Origin: Sulfobacillus sp.
GTDB lineage: Bacteria; Bacillota; Sulfobacillia; Sulfobacillales; Sulfobacillaceae
DNA: 64,000 nt
Direction of reading: 5' to 3'
NCBI GenBank assembly: GCA_027309085.1
Contig: DAIDDL010000020.1
Span: forward strand, 1 to 64,000
The number at the start of each line of letters is the position of its first letter. The stretch's first letter is position 1. Below the pieces are notes generated by a model. The model did no database searches. It was not told the DNA's origin and was given only the letters and a program-made list of their open reading frames with translations. Positions 58,162 to 64,000 of this stretch are shown here, in pieces. The position numbers were made by a program, and so were the translations under genes.

Positions 58162-59568
58162 ATGCCGCAAATTTATTCGGTAACAAACATTCCTCCCGAA
58201 GTGCTGGCTTATGGGATGGCGAAATACTCGCGCTCCCGCCGGCCCTTGCGCGACAATCTCCGCGAACTGTCTGAGGATAAGGCGGCACAGTTTCTCAATA
58301 CGTTCTACTTCGATTATGGCCATGCGTCCATTGCTGACTTGGCTCATGTGGCGCTGGCCATTGAGGATATTTCTCTCTTCGCCGCTATGGAAATCGTTGA
58401 TGAGCCGCTATGGGACGGTCAGGAACGCTCGACCCGGTACCAGAACTTTGACCGGGCGCCCTACTACCGGCCGCCTAATGCTGGAGGTTTTTATGATGAG
58501 CGCACTCAGGAATTGCTCGAGCTTTACCACGGGACGCTGGCAAGCTCCCAGGCTTTGCAGAGAGAATGGTATCCCCGCCCTCCCGAAATGGACGAGACCG
58601 CTTACGGGCGCGTGATTCGCGCCCGGGCACTGGATATCGCCCGCTATTGCCTGCCCCTCAACATGTTGACGAGCGTCGGGCAGATCACCAGTGCCCGCAC
58701 TCTTGAGCAGCAGATTGGCCGGTTGCTCGCCTCCCCGCTTGCGGAAGTGCAGGAGATCGCGGGGCACATGAAAGCGGCGGCCACCCAAGACGCACCGTTT
58801 GACCCCGAGGGTCCTTCCAGCACCTCCCCGCAGCCTTTGCTGCCGACGCTAGTGAAATACGCCCGCGCTGACCAATACCGCTTGGCGCTGGGGCAGCTGC
58901 TGCGGCCATTGGCCGTCCAGGCACCGGGGGTGGTAGGAGAGCCTGTCGACTTAATCACGGAGGCCGACCCGCAAGATGCGCAGATCGCGCACCTGCTGTA
59001 CCCATTCGGCCACGGCTCCTACCGCCAATATCTGGGCCAGGCGTCCCGGATGTCTTCTGGAGAGAAACGCGATCTGCTTGACAGCGTGTTCGCCCTGCGC
59101 GGGGACCATGATGATTGGCCCCGGCTCATGCGCCAGGCACCGCTGGTCTTCGACCTGACCATGGATGTCGGCGCCTTCCGGGATTTCAACCGCCACCGCC
59201 GCGTATCTAAAGCGGTGCAGGACTTGTCCCTGGACATGTCCTACGCCCTGCCTGCACCCCTGGCGGGAACCGACCCCGGGCAGAGCCTGGAAGATGGTCT
59301 TCGTGCTTACTATGCGCGGCTTCAGGCAGCAAAGCCAGGCGATGTTCTCCCCTATCTTTTCCCGCTGGCGCATAAGCGCCGGGTGCTGATGAGCATGGAT
59401 ATCGCGGAAGCGGCCTACATTATTGAATTGCGAAGCCGCTCCCAGGGCCACTTCAGCTACCGCAGTCTGGCATGGGACATGTACCGGGCGCTAGAGCGCA
59501 AAAAACCCGAGTGGGCACGGTATATCCGTGTCACCCCACCCGAAATATTTAATCCGTTCCAGCGCTGA
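58162..59568 (+). CDS. thyX: ThyX-family (FAD-dependent thymidylate synthase-like) two-domain protein
   Basis: WDGQERSTRYQNF (SxRY part) in the N half and FNRHRRVSKAVQDL (RHR part) in the C half. Confidence 0.82.
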   Translation: MPQIYSVTNIPPEVLAYGMAKYSRSRRPLRDNLRELSEDKAAQFLNTFYFDYGHASIADLAHVALAIEDISLFAAMEIVDEPLWDGQERSTRYQNFDRAPYYRPPNAGGFYDERTQELLELYHGTLASSQALQREWYPRPPEMDETAYGRVIRARALDIARYCLPLNMLTSVGQITSARTLEQQIGRLLASPLAEVQEIAGHMKAAATQDAPFDPEGPSSTSPQPLLPTLVKYARADQYRLALGQLLRPLAVQAPGVVGEPVDLITEADPQDAQIAHLLYPFGHGSYRQYLGQASRMSSGEKRDLLDSVFALRGDHDDWPRLMRQAPLVFDLTMDVGAFRDFNRHRRVSKAVQDLSLDMSYALPAPLAGTDPGQSLEDGLRAYYARLQAAKPGDVLPYLFPLAHKRRVLMSMDIAEAAYIIELRSRSQGHFSYRSLAWDMYRALERKKPEWARYIRVTPPEIFNPFQR

Positions 59569-61447
59569 CAGGTTCGAAAAAGACGGCGCCTAATGGGGGC
59601 AAGGTCACCTCTAGGCGCCACGGCCTCCCCTTCCACTGGGAGTGTTCCGCGGCGATTACGCCTAAATTGCCCTGATTGCTGCCCTCATAGCACTCGGAAT
59701 CGGTATTGAGAACCTCCTGCCACAACCCTCCTTGGGAGACCCCCAGCCGGTAGTGAGTGCGGGGCACGGGAGTAAAGTTGAATGCGCATAGGACCTGGCC
59801 GCCCTGCCCGTCATGGCGGAAGAAGCTGATAATGCTCCCTCCCCGGTCCTCGAAGTCACACCACTGAAACCCTCCGTCGACGTGGTCTCCGGCATGCCAG
59901 GCCGGATCCCCGGCGTAGCGCCGGTTCAAATCTCGGACCAGCCGCAGAATTCCCGCATGCTGCGGCTCTTGGAGCAGAAACCAGTCGAGTTCGCGGTCAT
60001 GCGACCATTCGCGCCACTGTCCGATCTCCCCTCCCATAAACAGCAATTTCTTTCCGGGCACCGCATACTGATATGCCAGCAGCAGACGCAAATTAGCAAA
60101 CTTCTGCCACCGGTCCCCAGCCATTTTTCCCAGTAGTGAGCCTTTGCCGTGCACAACTTCATCATGGGACAGGGGCAGCACAAACCGCTCGCTCATCGCA
60201 TACATGGGACGAAATGTCAAAGAATCATGGTGGTAGCGGCGGTAAATGGGATCGAGCGCCATGTAATCCAGGGTGTCGTGCATCCACCCCATGTCCCATT
60301 TGAAATCAAACCCGAGCCCGCCATCCGCCGCCGGTCCTGACACTTGCGGCCATGCTGTGGATTCTTCCGCAATCATCAGCACCCCGGGAAATGCCTCATG
60401 CACCGTATGGTTGACCTGCCGCAGAAATTGGATGGCCTCCAGATTTTCTCGGCCGCCGTAGCGGTTGGGAATCCACTCGCCTTCCTCGCGCCCGAAATTC
60501 AGGTAGAGCATCGAGCTGACCGCATCCACCCGCAGCCCGTCCGCATGAAAAACGTCGACCCAGTACATCGCGCTGGAGGTCAGAAAACTTCTGACCTCGT
60601 TGCGCCCGTAATTAAAGAGGTAGCTGTGCCACTGGGGGTGAACTCCCTGGCGCGGGTCGGCGTGCTCATACAAATGCGTGCCGTCAAACTGCCCTAACCC
60701 AAACGCATCGGTGGCGAAGTGCGACGGCACCCAATCCAGGATCACGCCGATATTGGCTTGGTGAAGGCAGTCGATGAGATACATCAAGTCCTGAGGCGTG
60801 CCGAAGCGCCGGGATGGCGCGAAGTAACTGGTGGTCTGATAGCCCCACGAACCGTAGTAGGGATGCTCCATCACCGGCAGAAACTCCACGTGCGTAAATC
60901 CGGCGTCTTGGACGTAGGCCACCAGCTGCTCCGCCAGCTCACGGTAGCTGAGAGACGTCTGGTCCGCGTGCTTGCGCCACGATCCCAGATGCACCTCATA
61001 GATGCTGATGGGTCTGGACCGCCAGCCGTCTGTCTGGCGCTGGGACAGCCACTCGCCATCGTGCCAGTCGTACGCCAAATCGGTGACAACCGAGGCCGTC
61101 TTGGGAGGAACTTCCATGCCAAAAGACACGGGGTCCGCTTTTTCCCCGGAGAATCCGACCTGTGGCGTCTCAATGTGGTACTTGTACAAAGACCCGGGCG
61201 GCAATCCCTCGATAGCCGCCACGTGCACTCCAGAGACCCCCAAAGGCCGCATGGGGTGCCGGTGGGCATCCCACCCGTTGAAGTCTCCCACTACTGAGAC
61301 AAACTGGGCAGACGGAGCCCATACCGCAAATCTCACCAATTCCCTCGACGGGTCTACCCGCTGAGCCCCAAAATGCCGGTACAGCTGACTTTGCGACCCT
61401 TCATTGAACAGGTACAGAGTTTGGTCATCCAATCGGTTTTCCAGCAT
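59549..61447 (-). CDS. glgB: 1,4-alpha-glucan branching enzyme
   Basis: FVSVVGDFNGWDAHRHPM, VEFLPVMEHPYYGSWGYQTTSYFAPSRRFGTPQDLMYLID, DGLRVDAVSSMLYLNFGREEGEWIPN. Confidence 0.96.
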   Translation of the reverse strand: MLENRLDDQTLYLFNEGSQSQLYRHFGAQRVDPSRELVRFAVWAPSAQFVSVVGDFNGWDAHRHPMRPLGVSGVHVAAIEGLPPGSLYKYHIETPQVGFSGEKADPVSFGMEVPPKTASVVTDLAYDWHDGEWLSQRQTDGWRSRPISIYEVHLGSWRKHADQTSLSYRELAEQLVAYVQDAGFTHVEFLPVMEHPYYGSWGYQTTSYFAPSRRFGTPQDLMYLIDCLHQANIGVILDWVPSHFATDAFGLGQFDGTHLYEHADPRQGVHPQWHSYLFNYGRNEVRSFLTSSAMYWVDVFHADGLRVDAVSSMLYLNFGREEGEWIPNRYGGRENLEAIQFLRQVNHTVHEAFPGVLMIAEESTAWPQVSGPAADGGLGFDFKWDMGWMHDTLDYMALDPIYRRYHHDSLTFRPMYAMSERFVLPLSHDEVVHGKGSLLGKMAGDRWQKFANLRLLLAYQYAVPGKKLLFMGGEIGQWREWSHDRELDWFLLQEPQHAGILRLVRDLNRRYAGDPAWHAGDHVDGGFQWCDFEDRGGSIISFFRHDGQGGQVLCAFNFTPVPRTHYRLGVSQGGLWQEVLNTDSECYEGSNQGNLGVIAAEHSQWKGRPWRLEVTLPPLGAVFFEPVSAGTD

Positions 61448-61476
61448 AGCAGAAGCCTCCAGGTTTTTTTGCCGTA

Positions 61477-64000
61477 TCATTCTGCCGGGATGAGGCTTAA
61501 GATCCCTTCCATAGGAATTCGCGCCCATGCCGGCCGGTTGCGCAGTTCATAGCGCAGCTCATAGAGGGCTTTCTCCAGAATAAAGGCGGTCAGCCACTCC
61601 GATCCCAGTTCCGGCAGCAGGGCGGTGTTCATCGTCTCCCGGTAGGCCTCTACAAAGCGGGCCGTCGCCGTTTGAAACCATGCGGCCGCCCAAGGCCGCA
61701 GAGTTTCGAAGGGCACGCCAAACTCCTGCTGTCGCATCGCCTGGGTAAAGGCCGCATAGTGAAAAGACCGGATCATGCCTGCCACATCTTTAAACGGGGA
61801 CCTCTTAATGCGCCGCTGTGTGAGGGACATCAGCGGCTCGCCCTCAAAGTCCACGACCATGAAGTCCTCCCCGGTATAGAGCATCTGGCCGAGATGGTAA
61901 TCTCCGTGGCAGCGGATTTTGGCCCCCTGCACCGTGGGTCTGGCGGCCCGGCGCAAAATCTGCTCAATGCCGGAGCGGCGGTCAAGAATGGCGCCAGCCA
62001 TGGCCCGCAGTTCCTCGCCGAACGCAGGCAGGCTGTCTTTCAGGTCGGCCAAGGTGCGGTCCGCATTTTGCCGCATTGACTGGTATGTTGCACGCTGGTC
62101 AAGGGCCGAAAAAGGCTCCGGGCGAAAGTCCGGCGACAAGGGATCCGAAGACAGAAGCATGTGCATCTGTCCCGTCTTGCGGCCGATAAGCGCCGCCTGG
62201 CCGATAAATTCCCCCATCATCTCTTTCACGGCATCATCGCCGCTGTCACTGCGCTCCTCCCACCAGTTTGCGCATAAAGCAGGCTGGAGATGAATATTCT
62301 GGGCGGCGGCCAACTCAAAATAGCGGCCGAGGTGGTCTAGGGTATACGTCCATGCATCCCCATGATTGACCACATATTCTTGAAGGATCCCCAACTGGTA
62401 ATGCTGGGACACATGGCGGTATTCCCACCCCATCCACGTTCTGGGGGCAATCCTCTCCCCATCATGGTCCGTCATAAACCGCCCAATTTCCCAGTCCGGG
62501 TTGACCCCCTCTTCGAGGCGGCGGAATATCTTCAGAATCCAGCGGTCTCCAAACATCACGGAGGTGTTGCTCTGCTCCACATGCAACGGCGTCGGTTCCC
62601 CGTCGGGTGCTTCAAGCCGCGGGCGGCTGCGCCACGCCTGAGTAGTTTTGCGCTCAATGTCCCGCCCGTTCAGACGTTCCGGATGAACCCAGTAGCGACC
62701 GAGTTCGGACCAAAACTGATGGCGGTCGGTGGCATCTTGCAAACTCCACATTTCCCCGTTCAGAGAAAAGATTCCCAAGGAGGAGTCGGCTGCACCAGGC
62801 TGGAGCCACAGGGGCAGCATATACCGCTCCTCGCTCCCTCCCAGGTAATGCACCCGCACGATCCACAGCCCGCCGCGCTCCCCGACGGCAATCCATGCCT
62901 CATGGCCCGCCCTCATGATCCGCAGGCCTTTCCCGGCAAACCAGCGCTGGCGCTGCAGGTAGTCTGGGATGCGCCCCGCCAGATCTTCAAGCACCCGGGG
63001 CAGATGGGAGAGATCAGCAATGGTCACAGATGACTGGCCGGGGGCAATTCCCTCATCCCCGATGGCACTCTGCTGGTCCTGCAGCTTAAACAGGTAAAAG
63101 TCATGGGGCCCTAAGGTGTACACGGTGGTCTCGTAATCAATCTGGGGAAATGTGCCATGCGAGAATAGCTCGACCACCCCTTGGCCCAGAAACTCCCCCG
63201 TCTCAATGGTGACGGCCTGCACAAATCGGGACAAGTTAGCGACCACCATGATGCGGTCATTTTCAAATTCCCGCACAAAGGCCAAAACCTTGGGGTTGTC
63301 CGTATTGAGAAAGCGCAGCGCGCCGCGCCCAAATGCGCCGGATGATTTGCGCAGCGCAATGATCCGGCGCATCCACCACAGGAAGCTCGAGGGGTTGTTC
63401 TGCTGCGCTTCCACATTGACCGATTCGTAGTGGTACTCCGGGTCCACAATCACCGGGAGGCAGAGCCGCTGCGGATTGGCCCGGGAAAATCCCGCATTCC
63501 GGTCCGGACTCCACTGGAACGGGGTCCGCACCCCGTCACGGTCCCCTAGGTAGACGTTGTCGCCCATGCCAATTTCGTTGCCGTAATACAGCACCGGGGT
63601 CCCCGGCAGGGTCATCAGCAGAGCATTCATCAATTCCATCCGCCGGCGGTTGTTGCCCAAGAGAGGGGCCAGCCGCCGCCTGATGCCGACATTGATCCGG
63701 AATTGCGGCTCCTTGCCGTAAACCCGGTACATATAGTCCCTTTCCTCATCCGTGACCATTTCCAGAGTCAGCTCGTCGTGGTTGCGCAAGAAAATGGCCC
63801 ACTGTGCTGACGGCGGGATGGGCGGGGTATGCTGCAAGATATCCATAATAGGATAGCGGTCTTCCATGTACAGCGCCATAAACATGCGGGGCATCAGAGG
63901 AAAGTGGAAGGCCATGTGGCATTCGTCCCCCTCCCCGAAATAGAGCGCCGCATCTTCCGGCCACTGATTGGCTTCAGCGAGGAGCAGGCGCGATGGATAC
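61477..64000 (-). CDS. treS: Trehalose synthase-maltokinase fusion (TreS-Mak), 5' end truncated by window edge
   Basis: Frame stays open to the edge: LLLAEANQWPEDAALYFGEGDECHMAFHFPLMPRMFMAL; FLRNHDELTLEMVTDEERDYM; C-terminal maltokinase IRCHGDYHLGQMLYTGEDFMVVDFEGEP. Confidence 0.95.
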   Translation of the reverse strand, partial: YPSRLLLAEANQWPEDAALYFGEGDECHMAFHFPLMPRMFMALYMEDRYPIMDILQHTPPIPPSAQWAIFLRNHDELTLEMVTDEERDYMYRVYGKEPQFRINVGIRRRLAPLLGNNRRRMELMNALLMTLPGTPVLYYGNEIGMGDNVYLGDRDGVRTPFQWSPDRNAGFSRANPQRLCLPVIVDPEYHYESVNVEAQQNNPSSFLWWMRRIIALRKSSGAFGRGALRFLNTDNPKVLAFVREFENDRIMVVANLSRFVQAVTIETGEFLGQGVVELFSHGTFPQIDYETTVYTLGPHDFYLFKLQDQQSAIGDEGIAPGQSSVTIADLSHLPRVLEDLAGRIPDYLQRQRWFAGKGLRIMRAGHEAWIAVGERGGLWIVRVHYLGGSEERYMLPLWLQPGAADSSLGIFSLNGEMWSLQDATDRHQFWSELGRYWVHPERLNGRDIERKTTQAWRSRPRLEAPDGEPTPLHVEQSNTSVMFGDRWILKIFRRLEEGVNPDWEIGRFMTDHDGERIAPRTWMGWEYRHVSQHYQLGILQEYVVNHGDAWTYTLDHLGRYFELAAAQNIHLQPALCANWWEERSDSGDDAVKEMMGEFIGQAALIGRKTGQMHMLLSSDPLSPDFRPEPFSALDQRATYQSMRQNADRTLADLKDSLPAFGEELRAMAGAILDRRSGIEQILRRAARPTVQGAKIRCHGDYHLGQMLYTGEDFMVVDFEGEPLMSLTQRRIKRSPFKDVAGMIRSFHYAAFTQAMRQQEFGVPFETLRPWAAAWFQTATARFVEAYRETMNTALLPELGSEWLTAFILEKALYELRYELRNRPAWARIPMEGILSLIPAE

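Noticed and set aside
1-64000. CRISPR array, prophage, toxin-antitoxin or defence island
   Set aside because: No regularly spaced repeats, no cas, capsid/terminase or restriction-type motifs recognised in the ORF list.

Overview
This 64 kb window looks like a chromosomal segment of a moderately high-GC Firmicute, possibly Sulfobacillus-like (inference from gene content only). It is mostly housekeeping and metabolic genes with a few accessory islands. Left end (~1-6.4 kb): a Tn554/RIT-type element with three tyrosine recombinases and a small TnpC-like DNA-binding protein, translationally coupled by 4-nt overlaps. The C-terminal third of the third recombinase is an array of five degenerate ~47-aa HTH-like repeats, and a sixth copy begins the TnpC-like protein. 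This is the most unusual protein architecture I see. Directly beside it is nrdJ (class II ribonucleotide reductase), which carries a 361-aa intein with a decayed LAGLIDADG endonuclease, followed by nrdR with a good NrdR box. The rest includes a PMT-like glycosyltransferase fused to a PQQ-type beta-propeller, ilvE, galE, a glcD-glcE fusion plus glcF, a Toprim-def pair, a davT/davD/gcdH-like cluster, tandem UPF0145/YbjQ-domain proteins, hemQ, thrC-thrB, several glycosyltransferases, a FUSC exporter, gltB with a palindrome/repeat-rich upstream region, an acetyl-CoA synthetase, an NDH-2/SQR-like oxidoreductase, a GH84 glycosidase, a sugar transferase, an O-antigen ligase, a double-domain ThyX with its signature motif split between two halves, glgB, and a TreS-maltokinase running off the right edge. 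I found no CRISPR array and no rRNA or tRNA gene. All homology calls come from reading motifs, not from database searches.
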